50,982 nt of DNA, taken from Paludibacteraceae bacterium. GTDB lineage: Bacteria > Bacteroidota > Bacteroidia > Bacteroidales > Paludibacteraceae. The first letter of the stretch is position 1, and every line of letters begins with the position of its first letter. The notes beneath the pieces were generated by a model. That model saw only the letters and a list, made by a program, of their open reading frames with translations. It was not told the DNA's origin and made no database searches. A program made the translations under genes and the position numbers. Shown piece after piece: positions 35,810 through 44,747 of this stretch. The stretch is from NCBI GenBank assembly GCA_017454915.1, contig JAFTCC010000009.1, positions 1-50,982 of the forward strand. The letters run 5' to 3'.

Positions 35810-36976
35810 TCATTTTTTACTGTCTTCATTTTCTCCGCTAATTTTGACATCTTCAGCCACTGCCTCCGCTCCATTACCCTGCGCTTCCTCATCACCCGCT
35901 TTGGCCACTTCATTTTCATGCAGAATGTACCTTTTGTAGTAAGAAATCATCAGAGTGGTGAGCGGCAGCGCTATTATCATTCCAACCATTCCGAGCAGCG
36001 AGCCCCACACGCTAAGGGCGAGCAAAATTATTGCCGGTTTCAGACCTGTTACATTTCCCATAATTCGAGGTGTAAGCACCAAATCCTGAATGCTTTGCAC
36101 CACAATAAACACTACGGCAATCAGTGTGAACACTAACCACAGGCTTCTGCCGGTCTGCGCCGACTGAAGAATGCCAAGCATGACGCATGGTATGATGCCA
36201 ACCGTCTGAAGATAAGGCACAAGGTTGAGCACACCTATAAACAGTCCCATAACGATTGCCATCGGCAAACCTATAATAAGAAAGCCTATGCTGAAAAGTA
36301 TTCCGACAAGGAAAGCTATGAGAGCTTGACCACGAAAATAACTATTCATGCCCTGCTCAAGGTCAGACATTAGACCTTCTGCCAACGAGCGGTATTGGGA
36401 AGGTATAAGGCTTGACCATGAATTGGACATTTTGTCATAATCAAGCAAAATGAAGATAGTATAGAGTATACAAACGAAGACCACTGCAAGTCCGGCAATA
36501 AAACTTAGCGAACCGGTGAACACATTCCACACAGTTGGCACAGCCTGCTTGATAAGATCTTGCGTCTGCGCGCTTTGGAGCATTTGATCCCATTCTATCG
36601 ACTGAAACACTTCGTTGAGTTTTTCATGCCATTCAGCGGGAAGCAATGGGTTGCCGCTTTCGGTATATCCCTTAACCAGAACTTTGATTTTGGAGATTTC
36701 GTCAGCAACCATAGGCGAAACGATAGCCACCATCGCAGACAACACGCCAACCACAAGTGCAAGTGCCACAATGATGGAAACAATCCTATTGCGCAGCCTT
36801 ACTTTATACTGAATAAAATTAACCAAGGGGTTGAGCATATACGCCACTATCCAGCTCACAAGAAATGGCAAAAGCACACTTTTGAGCCTCAAAAGAAGAA
36901 GATAGATAATCACTAAAACCGCAATGACAGACAAACTGCGTATAACACGGTCAAAAGTTATTGGTTTCTCAAACAT
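35810..36976 (-). CDS. AI-2E family transporter
   Basis: A 388-residue inner-membrane protein of the AI-2E (PerM/YdiK/TqsA) family. Two or three N-terminal helices, a charged soluble loop (about 85-150), then helices with the family segment GLPMAIVMGLFIGVLNLVPY and a last pair including ILLALSVWGSLLGMVGMIIALPL. The C-terminal 40 residues are acidic and polar. Members have been tied to autoinducer-2 export or Na+/H+ exchange; the substrate is not predictable. It lies 3 bases after the phosphatase gene. Confidence 0.9.
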   Translation of the reverse strand: MFEKPITFDRVIRSLSVIAVLVIIYLLLLRLKSVLLPFLVSWIVAYMLNPLVNFIQYKVRLRNRIVSIIVALALVVGVLSAMVAIVSPMVADEISKIKVLVKGYTESGNPLLPAEWHEKLNEVFQSIEWDQMLQSAQTQDLIKQAVPTVWNVFTGSLSFIAGLAVVFVCILYTIFILLDYDKMSNSWSSLIPSQYRSLAEGLMSDLEQGMNSYFRGQALIAFLVGILFSIGFLIIGLPMAIVMGLFIGVLNLVPYLQTVGIIPCVMLGILQSAQTGRSLWLVFTLIAVVFIVVQSIQDLVLTPRIMGNVTGLKPAIILLALSVWGSLLGMVGMIIALPLTTLMISYYKRYILHENEVAKAGDEEAQGNGAEAVAEDVKISGENEDSKK

Positions 36977-36979
36977 AAT

Positions 36980-37471
36980 TCATTGTTTTTCAAGTTGTAG
37001 CATTAACCCTTGGCACGCGTCCTCAATAAGGTCAATAGCATAATAGAACCCTGCTGTGCCTCCATAATAAGGGTCCGGCACGGAGTCAATTACCGAGTTG
37101 GGGTGTTTTTTTCTGAAGTCATCAGACACAAAATCCACCATTCTGCGAATTTTCGCCTTGGCTTCTAACGACGGTGCAATTTGCTCCAATGAGTCAATGT
37201 TGCTGTCGTCCATTCCTATCAGCATGTCAAAAATCAAGAAGTCATCGGCGCAGACCTGCCTTCCGAAATGCTCCATCTTATATCCTCTTTGCCACGCCGC
37301 CTCAACCATCCGTCTGTCAGGACGCTGGCCCACATGCCATCCGCCTATTCCTGCGCTGTCTATGATGTATGAGTCCTGAAGTCCGCTCTGGCGCACAAAG
37401 TGTTTCAGAGCGGCCTCGGCAAAAGGCGAGCGACATATATTGCCCAAACACACAAAAAGGATTTTATGCAT
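36980..37471 (-). CDS. Low molecular weight protein-tyrosine phosphatase
   Basis: A 163-residue cytosolic phosphatase starting at the ATG at 37471 (the open frame reaches 37501, overlapping the DJ-1 gene). The P-loop VCLGNICRSP is near the N-terminus with the catalytic Cys and Arg (CX5R), and the general acid Asp is in SVPDPYYGG. In many bacteria such enzymes pair with tyrosine kinases controlling capsule synthesis. A polyprenyl sugar transferase gene lies 2 kb downstream in the same run, but no kinase is present. Confidence 0.93.
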   Translation of the reverse strand: MHKILFVCLGNICRSPFAEAALKHFVRQSGLQDSYIIDSAGIGGWHVGQRPDRRMVEAAWQRGYKMEHFGRQVCADDFLIFDMLIGMDDSNIDSLEQIAPSLEAKAKIRRMVDFVSDDFRKKHPNSVIDSVPDPYYGGTAGFYYAIDLIEDACQGLMLQLEKQ

Positions 37472-37484
37472 GGTTACAAAAAAA

Positions 37485-38030
37485 TTAGAACTGCATGGCA
37501 TCCCTAACAGACTCCATCAGTGAATTGTTGCCTGATACCTTGCTCACAATAGCAAGCGCAAAATTCATAGCCTGCCCAGGCCCGCATGAAGTGATTATAT
37601 TATCAGACACCACAACACGGCTTACATTATCGTATTTGCAATCAAGATACTGCTCAAAACCGGGATAACATGTTGCTATGTGTCCTTTTAGTATTCCCAG
37701 TTGCCCAAGCACCGAGGGCGCAGCACATATCGCGGCAATCCATCCGTGAGCTTCATTATGGCGCACAAGAATATCTGTGAGTTTGCTGCATTTTCCAAGA
37801 TTTGTTGTGCCCGGCATTCCGCCCGGCAATATCAGCAAATCATCACTACTAACAGAAATGCTATCTATCAGCACATCCGCCCTCATCACTATCCCATGGG
37901 CAGACTCAACATCAAGGCTTCTGCTGATGGACACCGTGATAACCTTAAAATTAGCTCTGCGCAGAATGTCAATGGTAGCCACAGCCTCTATATCTTCAAA
38001 GCCGTTGGCAAGAAAAACGTACGTATTCAT
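37485..38030 (-). CDS. DJ-1/PfpI family protein
   Basis: A 181-residue protein of the DJ-1/ThiJ group. The reactive Cys is in the nucleophile elbow AAICAAPSVLG, and an acidic residue expected next to it is in FLANGFEDIEAV (Glu/Asp near residues 12-15). LLILPGGMPGTTNL is the family's glycine turn. Relatives are described as deglycases, glyoxalases or redox-sensing chaperones; which applies here cannot be read. It has 26 bases to the DAHP synthase gene upstream and 13 to the phosphatase start downstream. Confidence 0.88.
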   Translation of the reverse strand: MNTYVFLANGFEDIEAVATIDILRRANFKVITVSISRSLDVESAHGIVMRADVLIDSISVSSDDLLILPGGMPGTTNLGKCSKLTDILVRHNEAHGWIAAICAAPSVLGQLGILKGHIATCYPGFEQYLDCKYDNVSRVVVSDNIITSCGPGQAMNFALAIVSKVSGNNSLMESVRDAMQF

Positions 38031-38056
38031 CGGAGTTTTTTATTAAAAATGAGTTG

Positions 38057-39070
38057 TTAAACCAAAGTTTTGTTTACAGCCTTTGCAATAGGCTTGAGTT
38101 CATTGATTAGCCGCTGCATTTGCTCCAGCGTCAGTTGCTGCTTGCTGTCCGACATTGCCCGCTCTGGTTCAGGGTGCGCTTCCACCATCACCCCGTCCGC
38201 TCCCAAAGCCATTGCCGCTTTTGCAAGCGGTATCACACCATACTCCATTCCGAAAGCATGGCTCGGGTCAACAATTACGGGCAAGCGAAGGTGATTTTTA
38301 ATCCATACGACAGCCCCGAGGTCAAGTGTGAACCTTGTGGCCGTTTCAAACGTTCTTATTCCGCGCTCGCACAGGATAATGTTCTGCTTGCCCTTGCTCA
38401 TAAGCATATCCGCCATTTGAGCGAACTCTTCGAGCCTTGCCGCATAGTGCCGCTTAAGGATGACCGGCTGGTCTATCTGCGTACATAACCTCAAAAGTTC
38501 GTAGTCGTACATGCTCTTTGCGCCGACCTGTACAATATCTGCCACTTGAAGCACTTCGTCAATTTGTGAAGGTTCGCAGACCTCTGTGGCTATCAGCAGG
38601 CTATATTTGTCGCGCATTTCTTTGAGAATATCTATCCCCTTTTTTCCGAGCCCTTGAAAAGAGTATATTGATGTGCGCGGTTTGAAACAACCAGCCCTCA
38701 AAACTTTCAAACCATTATTAACAATCAGTTGACACACCCTGTCCATTTGCTCGCGGCTTTCCACTGCACACGGCCCGCAGATGAGTAAAGACCCGGCAGG
38801 CGACCCAACTTCAAGTCCGCCATCACTTATCACAACCGGCGCCGTGTCATATTCTTTGGAGCAAAGCTGATATTGAGTGTCAAAGTTAAAAATTTCAATG
38901 ACATCGTCGCCAAACATTTCAATAGGATTAAAGTCCGCTGTGCCGAACGCCACCACCACTTTACTATCATTTCTAAAAGAGTAAACAGGCAGCGAAGTAT
39001 CATATTGGATTCTTCCCAAAATTGTCTGGAGCTTTATGTCAGATGTTGATGGTTTGAGGTGAATAATCAT
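38057..39070 (-). CDS. aroF: 3-deoxy-7-phosphoheptulonate (DAHP) synthase, type I-beta
   Basis: First enzyme of the shikimate pathway, joining phosphoenolpyruvate and erythrose 4-phosphate. The ATG at 39070 gives 337 residues that begin MIIHLKPSTSD, the start of the ferredoxin-like regulatory domain seen in Thermotoga-type enzymes; a start at 39091 adds seven residues. The barrel has the metal-binding Cys in LLICGPCAVES, RAGCFKPRTSIYSFQG, IQVGAKSMYDYELL-like VQVGAKSM, ILKRHYAA, and VIVDPSHAFG. No chorismate mutase domain is fused. First gene of the eight-gene minus-strand run. Confidence 0.93.
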   Translation of the reverse strand: MIIHLKPSTSDIKLQTILGRIQYDTSLPVYSFRNDSKVVVAFGTADFNPIEMFGDDVIEIFNFDTQYQLCSKEYDTAPVVISDGGLEVGSPAGSLLICGPCAVESREQMDRVCQLIVNNGLKVLRAGCFKPRTSIYSFQGLGKKGIDILKEMRDKYSLLIATEVCEPSQIDEVLQVADIVQVGAKSMYDYELLRLCTQIDQPVILKRHYAARLEEFAQMADMLMSKGKQNIILCERGIRTFETATRFTLDLGAVVWIKNHLRLPVIVDPSHAFGMEYGVIPLAKAAMALGADGVMVEAHPEPERAMSDSKQQLTLEQMQRLINELKPIAKAVNKTLV

Positions 39071-39285
39071 GCCTTTTAAGTTAACTCCCAAACAGCCATA
39101 GGCCGAACTTGGTTACATTGTTGATTTACTCAATTGAACTCTATTTTTCAATAATGTCGCTTCTTGGGGCATTTTTTTGCTTTTACTTCAGTCATAATGC
39201 CCATCACTATTCCTGTGCTCAAAAGCAAAAAAGCTTCAAAAAGTGGCACTCTAAATAAATTGCACTATTTGGGTTAAAGTAAAAC

Positions 39286-39310
39286 AGGGGCAATGAGAGT
39301 CATTGCCCCT
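39286..39310 (-). terminator. Terminator of the GH16-like gene
   Basis: An 11-base perfect stem (AGGGGCAATGA at 39286-39296 with 39300-39310) around a 3-base loop, 26 bases past the minus-strand stop codon. The T tract is short. It separates this gene from the aroF-led run. Confidence 0.8.
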
Positions 39311-39336
39311 ATGAAAAAGTATGTCAAAATTTATTA

Positions 39337-40650
39337 TCAAGCATAAACTTTAACCCAGTCCACTTCAAGCAACCCCTCTTCAGGATGTTGTTCCTGCGTG
39401 ATGAAAGAGCGGAACGAGAGGTAAAGTTCTTCGGCTGGAACATTAGCTTGCGTGCGATACACTTCAACATTGTTCACATACCATATCAGTTGGGTCGGTG
39501 TCCACTCAAGAGTGTAAACATAATATTCCGAAGCTTTAATACCTGTTACTTCCGTCTGGTCGAATACACGTTCACCGGCATTGCCGACTGTGATGTGTTT
39601 ACCGTTGAAATGGAAGATATTTATCAACGGGAGTTTTTTGTCACCGGCTAATGACAGAGCGTGGTGTACGGGACCTGTGCAGCGCAATTTAACAGAAAAA
39701 CGTCCGTTCCTCTGGCGAAAAGCTTCGGCACTCTGAAGCACGTCTGAAGTGAAGTCAAACTCCTTCTCCACAAATCCTTTCTTAACGTCCCATGCAGGCG
39801 CTTTCACGTGTTCACGCTTTGTGGTGATAAACAAATGTCCGTCAAACACTTTTGTGTTATGACCATTGTTGTTAGCCTGTTGCTCGTTTGCAAACGAGTG
39901 GTTGCGTATCATTTTGGGGTTGGCATAGAAGAAACCGCTATCCCATTTTGACGAGCTAAGCGAGTTCCACTCAAACTGTTCGTCCAACGTCACAGTTTGG
40001 TTTTCAAACCTTTTAACCTCATCAGGAGTTACGCTCTCGTAGAATACTATATCAGGATTTTTTGAGAGTTCATAATATCTGCTGTCTTTAACGAACTCAG
40101 GTGTCGTCTCCCATCTTTTGGGATTGCTCCAGAACTCGTTTTGTTTTTTGAACTCCTCGCTTTCAACCTCTTCTTTGAGGGTGAGGTATTCACGCAATTT
40201 GCCTGAATCTTTGAACCTGAAATAATTTTTGCAGTCAGACGATCTGCTGATTTTGAGCATTTTCTGCAAGAAGGGGTCGGCCTTTACCGAAGCTTTGTCA
40301 GCCATTTTAAGGAACTGGTCACTCTCGCGGAATTTCAGGAACTCCTGAAATTCACTCGACTTTTGGATTTCGAAATACCTGTGCAGTCCATGGTCGTTAA
40401 CCAGTTTCTGGTACTTTTTCCACTTGGAATAGAATTCGGTGTCCTTGTACTTGCGGTTGACGAGTTTTTTCTTGAACTCTTTAAAGTCAGCCGATTTAAC
40501 TACAGCCTGCAATTCTTTGTACTCAGCGAGTTCTGCCGACTGTGCAACAGTGTAGTAACGTTTCATTCGCGCTACCTGCTCTTCAAGTTCTTTCTCATAC
40601 TTGGCGGTTGACTTCAGGCCGCCGAAGATGCGTTTCCAAAAAAGATTCAT
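39337..40650 (-). CDS. GH16-like beta-sandwich protein with N-terminal octapeptide repeats
   Basis: A 437-residue protein without a signal peptide. Residues 1-220 are charged and mostly helical, with a loose repeat [K/Q/E/R]-S-x-[D/E/Q]-[F/L/C]-x-x-[F/Y]: QSAELAEY (37), KSADFKEF (52), KSSEFQEF (97), ESDQFLKM (109), RSSDCKNY (136), ESEEFKKQ (163). Residues 225-437 resemble a GH16/concanavalin-like sandwich (YVYTLEWTPTQLIWYVNNVEVYRT, then LEVDWVKVYA). The GH16 catalytic ExDxxE is absent; PLINIFHF (341-348) occupies its place. It is probably a binding protein, not an enzyme. Function unknown. Own promoter and terminator. Confidence 0.72.
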   Translation of the reverse strand: MNLFWKRIFGGLKSTAKYEKELEEQVARMKRYYTVAQSAELAEYKELQAVVKSADFKEFKKKLVNRKYKDTEFYSKWKKYQKLVNDHGLHRYFEIQKSSEFQEFLKFRESDQFLKMADKASVKADPFLQKMLKISRSSDCKNYFRFKDSGKLREYLTLKEEVESEEFKKQNEFWSNPKRWETTPEFVKDSRYYELSKNPDIVFYESVTPDEVKRFENQTVTLDEQFEWNSLSSSKWDSGFFYANPKMIRNHSFANEQQANNNGHNTKVFDGHLFITTKREHVKAPAWDVKKGFVEKEFDFTSDVLQSAEAFRQRNGRFSVKLRCTGPVHHALSLAGDKKLPLINIFHFNGKHITVGNAGERVFDQTEVTGIKASEYYVYTLEWTPTQLIWYVNNVEVYRTQANVPAEELYLSFRSFITQEQHPEEGLLEVDWVKVYA

Positions 40651-40693
40651 GGTTATGATATTGATTTATTTATAATTTCGATAATTATTCACG

Positions 40694-40724
40694 CAAAGTT
40701 AGTCATAATTTGTGAAATTCTCAA
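40694..40724 (-). promoter_or_regulatory. Promoter of the GH16-like gene
   Basis: TTG (40724-40722), 20 bases, TAACTTTG (40701-40694) on the minus strand, 43 bases before the start. A good consensus match. Confidence 0.7.
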
Positions 40725-40827
40725 TTTTCCAGTTGATTTTTTTTCTTTTTTCGCCATTTTGCTGAAAATCCGTCAAAAAATTTAGCATTTAGAAAACACA
40801 ATATATTAAGTATGCGCTAAATTTTCG

Positions 40828-40835
40828 TACCTTTG
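40828..40835 (+). promoter_or_regulatory. -7 element of the adk promoter
   Basis: TACCTTTG, 28 bases before the adk start. The -33 box is not clear. Probably serves adk and obgE. Confidence 0.5.
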
Positions 40836-40863
40836 CACTACTTTTTTAACAACCACATTAGTT

Positions 40864-41448
40864 ATGTATGTTATGATAATATGTGGTGCTCCTGGTTCTG
40901 GCAAGGGCACCCAAAGTGATTTGATTGCTGAAAAATACAATCTGCTTCACCTCTCCACCGGCGACATGCTGCGCAGTGAAGTGGCATCAGGTTCGGAATT
41001 GGGTAAAACGATAGACTCGTTCATTTCTAACGGCGAACTGATTCCTGACGAGCTGATGGAGGATTTGCTATGCCACCGCATTGACACTCTTGAGCCTCAC
41101 ATCAAGGGCGTTATTCTTGACGGATTTCCGCGCACTGTGGCGCAGGCTGAAGCACTCGAGGGAATACTAACCGACAGAAAACTGAAAGTAGATGCGCTGG
41201 TTGACCTTGACGTAAGGCACGACGAACTCATCATAAGGCTACTCAACCGAGGTAAAACATCTGGCCGCTCTGACGACAACATCGATACCATCACACAGCG
41301 GCTGCACGTCTATGCCGAAAAAACAATGCCCGTAAACAACTACTATATCAACAAAGGAATGTACCACAAAGTTGAGGGCATGGGCACGCGGCAGGAAATC
41401 CTCGACCGCATTTGCAGCGTGATAGACAAGACTATGAGCCAGAAATAA
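40864..41448 (+). CDS. adk: Adenylate kinase
   Basis: Interconverts ATP plus AMP with two ADP. The 194 residues begin YVMIICGAPGSGKGTQSD with the P-loop, followed by the AMP site (HLSTGDMLRSEVASGSELGK), ILDGFPRTVAQAE, and RLLNRGKTSGRSDDN. The lid is the short type, without the zinc Cys ligands or the long insertion found in E. coli-type enzymes. Encoded 26 bases upstream of obgE. Confidence 0.95.
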   Translation: MYVMIICGAPGSGKGTQSDLIAEKYNLLHLSTGDMLRSEVASGSELGKTIDSFISNGELIPDELMEDLLCHRIDTLEPHIKGVILDGFPRTVAQAEALEGILTDRKLKVDALVDLDVRHDELIIRLLNRGKTSGRSDDNIDTITQRLHVYAEKTMPVNNYYINKGMYHKVEGMGTRQEILDRICSVIDKTMSQK

Positions 41449-41474
41449 AAATCACTCATTAATTTCAACAACTA

Positions 41475-42668
41475 ATGGCAGACGCAAACTTCATAGACTA
41501 TGTCAGGCTGACGTGCCGCAGCGGAAAGGGCGGAGCAGGTTCGCTCCATTTTCGCCGCGCCAAATACATCCCCAAGGGAGGACCTGACGGAGGCGACGGA
41601 GGCAGAGGCGGACATGTCATTTTGCGCGCCAAGTCTAATCTGTGGACACTGCTCAACCTCCGCTACACACGACACATCATTGCCGGCGACGGAGGCAATG
41701 GCTCCGAAAGTCGCAGTTTCGGCAAAAACGGAGAAGACAAATACATTGAAGTGCCATGCGGTACTGTGGTGTATGATGCCGTGACGGGCGAATATGTTGC
41801 CGACGTTTCGCACGACGGCGAAGAAGTCATACTGCTCAAAGGCGGCAGAGGCGGTTTAGGCAACTGGCATTTCCGCACCGCAACTAACCAGGCCCCACGA
41901 TTTGCACAGCCCGGCGAGCCAAGGCAGGAGAGAGACTTCATACTTCAGCTCAAGGTTTTGGCAGACATCGGATTAGTGGGATTTCCAAACGCCGGAAAGT
42001 CAACACTACTTTCTGTCGTCAGTGCGGCAAAGCCAGCCATAGCCGACTATCCTTTCACCACACTGGTGCCGCACCTCGGAATAGTCAGATACCGCGACAG
42101 CCAGTCGTTTTGCATGGCAGACATACCCGGAATAATAGAAGGCGCGGCAGAGGGCAAAGGGTTAGGACTGCGGTTCTTGAGGCATATAGAGCGCAATGCC
42201 GTGCTCCTCTTCCTCATTCCGGCCGACACCGATGACCTCAACAAAGAATATGGCATACTGCTCGGCGAACTGGAGAAATACAACCCCGAACTGCTTGAAA
42301 AGCAACGTATCCTCGCGGTCAGCAAATCTGATATGCTTGACGAAAAAATGATGGAGGAAATGCGTCATGAACTGCCTACCGACATACCCACCATCTTCAT
42401 ATCGGCCGTCAGCGGATTAGGCATTGAGCAACTCAAAGACATGATATGGTCAGAGTTGCACAAGGATGGATATAAAAAAGTCGTTGAAATCTCACACAAG
42501 CCCATTGACGTCAAACAAATCGAAATCGACGAGAGTGCTGAAAACAACGACAATGAAGACGACGGCGAACATACCATCTACATCAACGAGCAGGATGAAG
42601 AGTGGGATCTTGACAAATATCGCAAATATGGTTGGGATACCAGACCTGACGAAAGCGAAAAGGAATAA
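41475..42668 (+). CDS. obgE: GTPase ObgE/CgtA
   Basis: Essential GTPase that acts on the large ribosomal subunit. The 397 residues start with the Gly-rich Obg fold ([16 protein letters not shown], about residues 36-51, and [11 protein letters not shown]). The GTPase domain begins near residue 160: [12 protein letters not shown] (G1), FTT (G2), DIPGII (G3), SKSD (G4) and SAVSG (G5). The C-terminal tail of about 60 residues is strongly acidic ([11 protein letters not shown]) and there is no OCT domain, as in other Bacteroidetes forms. Confidence 0.95.
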   Translation: MADANFIDYVRLTCRSGKGGAGSLHFRRAKYIPKGGPDGGDGGRGGHVILRAKSNLWTLLNLRYTRHIIAGDGGNGSESRSFGKNGEDKYIEVPCGTVVYDAVTGEYVADVSHDGEEVILLKGGRGGLGNWHFRTATNQAPRFAQPGEPRQERDFILQLKVLADIGLVGFPNAGKSTLLSVVSAAKPAIADYPFTTLVPHLGIVRYRDSQSFCMADIPGIIEGAAEGKGLGLRFLRHIERNAVLLFLIPADTDDLNKEYGILLGELEKYNPELLEKQRILAVSKSDMLDEKMMEEMRHELPTDIPTIFISAVSGLGIEQLKDMIWSELHKDGYKKVVEISHKPIDVKQIEIDESAENNDNEDDGEHTIYINEQDEEWDLDKYRKYGWDTRPDESEKE

Positions 42669-42726
42669 TTTTTCACTTATTACGGAAAAAAATCTTTAAT
42701 AATTTAATTATTTCAAAAATTTGTTG

Positions 42727-42734
42727 TAATTTTG
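42727..42734 (+). promoter_or_regulatory. -7 element of the pckA promoter
   Basis: TAATTTTG, about 140 bases before pckA. The -33 box is weak. The predicted transcript starts next to a strong hairpin at 42737-42773. Confidence 0.55.
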
Positions 42735-42736
42735 CA

Positions 42737-42773
42737 GTCGGAGAACGAGGCATATTTTGTAACCTCCTCCGAC
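42737..42773 (+). promoter_or_regulatory. Hairpin at the 5' end of the pckA leader
   Basis: GTCGGAG (42737-42743) pairs with 42767-42773 and GAGG (42747-42750) with 42763-42766. This gives 11 base pairs with a 3-base bulge and a 12-base loop. No T run follows, so it is not a terminator. It sits at the predicted 5' end of a leader of about 130 bases and may stabilise the mRNA or bind a regulator. Confidence 0.6.
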
Positions 42774-42875
42774 CGCATTATTTTTTACACATTATGCGCA
42801 AGCAGTTCAAAGTGCGGTAACATGGCGGTTAAGTAATGAATACATCCGAAAAAAAATAAACAAAACCAATAATTT

Positions 42876-44480
42876 ATGGCAAATTTAGATTTAACAAAGT
42901 ACGGCATCACCGGCGCAAAGGTGATAGCTCACAACCCCTCTTACGAGGAAATGTTCGCTGAAGAGACCAAAAAAGGACTTGAAGGTTTTGAAGTAGGTCA
43001 ACTCACCGAACTCGGCGCAGTAAACGTAATGACCGGCATCTACACCGGCCGTTCGCCCAAAGACAAATACATCGTTGTTGACGAAAACTCTAAAGACACC
43101 GTATGGTGGACCTCCGACGAGTATAAAAACGACAACCACCCGATGTCAGAAGAAGTGTGGGAAAAAGTTAAAGGCATCGCCAAACGCGAGCTCGACAACA
43201 AAGAACTCTACGTTGTTGACGCATTCTGCGGAGCCAACAAAGACACCCGCATGGCTGTCCGCTTCATCATGGAAGTGGCATGGCAGGCTCACTTCGTAAC
43301 AAACATGTTCATCCGCCCGTCTGCAGAAGAACTCGCCAATTTCGAGCCCGACTTCGTAGTTTACAACGCCTCGAAAGCAAAAGTGGAGAACTACAAAGAA
43401 CTCGGACTTAACTCAGAGACATGCGTTGCTTTCAACACCACCTCCAAAGAGCAAGTCATCATCAACACATGGTATGGCGGCGAAATGAAGAAAGGCATGT
43501 TCTCAATGATGAACTACTACCTGCCCCTCAAAGGCATAGCCTCAATGCACTGCTCTGCCAACACCGACATGGAAGGCAAGAACACCGCCATCTTCTTCGG
43601 TCTGTCAGGCACCGGCAAAACCACCCTTTCAACCGACCCGAAACGCCTTCTCATAGGTGACGACGAACATGGCTGGGACGACAACGGCGTGTTCAACTTT
43701 GAGGGCGGCTGCTACGCCAAGGTCATCAACCTCGACAAAGAGTCAGAACCCGACATCTACAACGCAATCCGCCGCAACGCGCTGCTCGAGAACGTAACCG
43801 TAGACAAAGACGGCAAAATCGACTTCGCCGACAAGAGCGTTACCGAAAACACCCGCGTAAGCTATCCTATCCACCACATTGAGAAAATCGTCCGCCCGAT
43901 TTCAGCCGGGCCAGCCGCTAAGAACGTCATCTTCCTCAGCGCTGACGCTTTTGGTGTTCTGCCTCCAGTAAGCATCCTCACTCCGGAGCAGACAAAATAC
44001 TACTTCTTGAGTGGTTTCACCGCAAAACTCGCCGGCACAGAGCGCGGCATCACAGAGCCCACACCCACATTCTCGGCTTGCTTCGGACAGGCGTTCCTTG
44101 AACTCCATCCCACCAAATACGCCGAAGAACTCGTTAAACGTATGGAAAAGAGCGGCGCAAAAGCATATCTGGTCAACACTGGCTGGAACGGCACAGGCAA
44201 ACGTATCTCAATCCGCGACACCCGTGGCATCATCGATGCTATCCTCGACGGCAGCATACTCAAGGCTCCGACCAAGAAAATCCCAGTATTCAACTTCGAA
44301 GTACCAACCGAACTGCCAGGCGTAGATCCTAAAATCCTCGACCCGCGCGACACGTACACCGACGCAAAAGTCTGGGACGAAAAGGCAAAAGACCTCGCCT
44401 CACGCTTCATCAAGAACTTCGCAAAATACGAAGGCAACGCAGCAGGCAAGGCACTCGTAGCTGCCGGACCGAAACTCTAA
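42876..44480 (+). CDS. pckA: Phosphoenolpyruvate carboxykinase (ATP)
   Basis: Interconverts oxaloacetate plus ATP with phosphoenolpyruvate, CO2 and ADP. In succinate-forming Bacteroidales it usually runs in the carboxylating direction. The 534 residues contain [11 protein letters not shown], the [13 protein letters not shown] segment, the P-loop [13 protein letters not shown] (about residue 245), [22 protein letters not shown], and [12 protein letters not shown]. Codon choice is strikingly C-ending compared with neighbours, which suggests high expression. A long leader with a hairpin precedes it and a strong terminator follows. Confidence 0.97.
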   Translation: MANLDLTKYGITGAKVIAHNPSYEEMFAEETKKGLEGFEVGQLTELGAVNVMTGIYTGRSPKDKYIVVDENSKDTVWWTSDEYKNDNHPMSEEVWEKVKGIAKRELDNKELYVVDAFCGANKDTRMAVRFIMEVAWQAHFVTNMFIRPSAEELANFEPDFVVYNASKAKVENYKELGLNSETCVAFNTTSKEQVIINTWYGGEMKKGMFSMMNYYLPLKGIASMHCSANTDMEGKNTAIFFGLSGTGKTTLSTDPKRLLIGDDEHGWDDNGVFNFEGGCYAKVINLDKESEPDIYNAIRRNALLENVTVDKDGKIDFADKSVTENTRVSYPIHHIEKIVRPISAGPAAKNVIFLSADAFGVLPPVSILTPEQTKYYFLSGFTAKLAGTERGITEPTPTFSACFGQAFLELHPTKYAEELVKRMEKSGAKAYLVNTGWNGTGKRISIRDTRGIIDAILDGSILKAPTKKIPVFNFEVPTELPGVDPKILDPRDTYTDAKVWDEKAKDLASRFIKNFAKYEGNAAGKALVAAGPKL

Positions 44481-44500
44481 AAATCACGTTTTCAACGATA

Positions 44501-44533
44501 AAAAAGTGGAGCCATTGGGGCTCCACTTTTTTT
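44501..44533 (+). terminator. Terminator of pckA
   Basis: GTGGAGCC (44506-44513) pairs with GGCTCCAC (44519-44526) around a 5-base loop, extended by flanking A and T runs, with seven T residues at 44527-44533. Confidence 0.92.
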
Positions 44534-44593
44534 GTGCCAACAAGATTTAACCCGACAGGGGGAAATAAACTATAATCCATTACACATAAAAGC

Positions 44594-44692
44594 AAAAAGG
44601 CAATCGAGCAACCCGAACTTGCGTTGAGTTGCCCGACCGTAATGTTTCCACAACGGACTAATCGTCCTTATTGTGAATTGCTTCAAAATTGT
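44594..44692 (-). ncRNA. tracrRNA for the type II-C CRISPR-Cas9 system
   Basis: On the minus strand. The anti-repeat (44692-44670) pairs with the first 24 bases of the CRISPR repeat in crRNA sense: 23 paired positions with one G-U wobble at the end and one bulged U in the crRNA. Next comes the nexus hairpin GGAC-GATTA-GTCC (44667-44655), a linker with GTTGTGGAAAC, then a long hairpin at 44634-44606 with a GCAA tetraloop, and a T run at 44598-44594. Predicted length is just under 100 bases. The promoter at 44697-44726 places the start at the first anti-repeat base. The position upstream of cas9, on the opposite strand, is a known II-C arrangement. Confidence 0.9.
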
Positions 44693-44696
44693 ACGG

Positions 44697-44726
44697 CAAA
44701 GTTAAGTGTTTTTTTTCAATTAACAA
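44697..44726 (-). promoter_or_regulatory. tracrRNA promoter
   Basis: TTG (44726-44724), 19 bases, TAACTTTG (44704-44697) on the minus strand, five to eight bases before the anti-repeat. The -7 octamer is identical to one inside each CRISPR repeat. Confidence 0.8.
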
Positions 44727-44747
44727 GATTTTGTAACAAAAATTTAG

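Noticed and set aside
35800..35919. Forty-residue N-terminal extension of the tRNA threonylcarbamoyl enzyme
   Set aside because: It lies inside the end of the AI-2E transporter gene, is Lys/Arg/Met-rich and is not part of the YrdC fold.
39071..39285. Possible small gene or RNA upstream of aroF
   Set aside because: The stretch is AT-rich with several stops in all frames and no TAnnTTTG box at a useful place; nothing beyond the neighbouring terminator could be supported.
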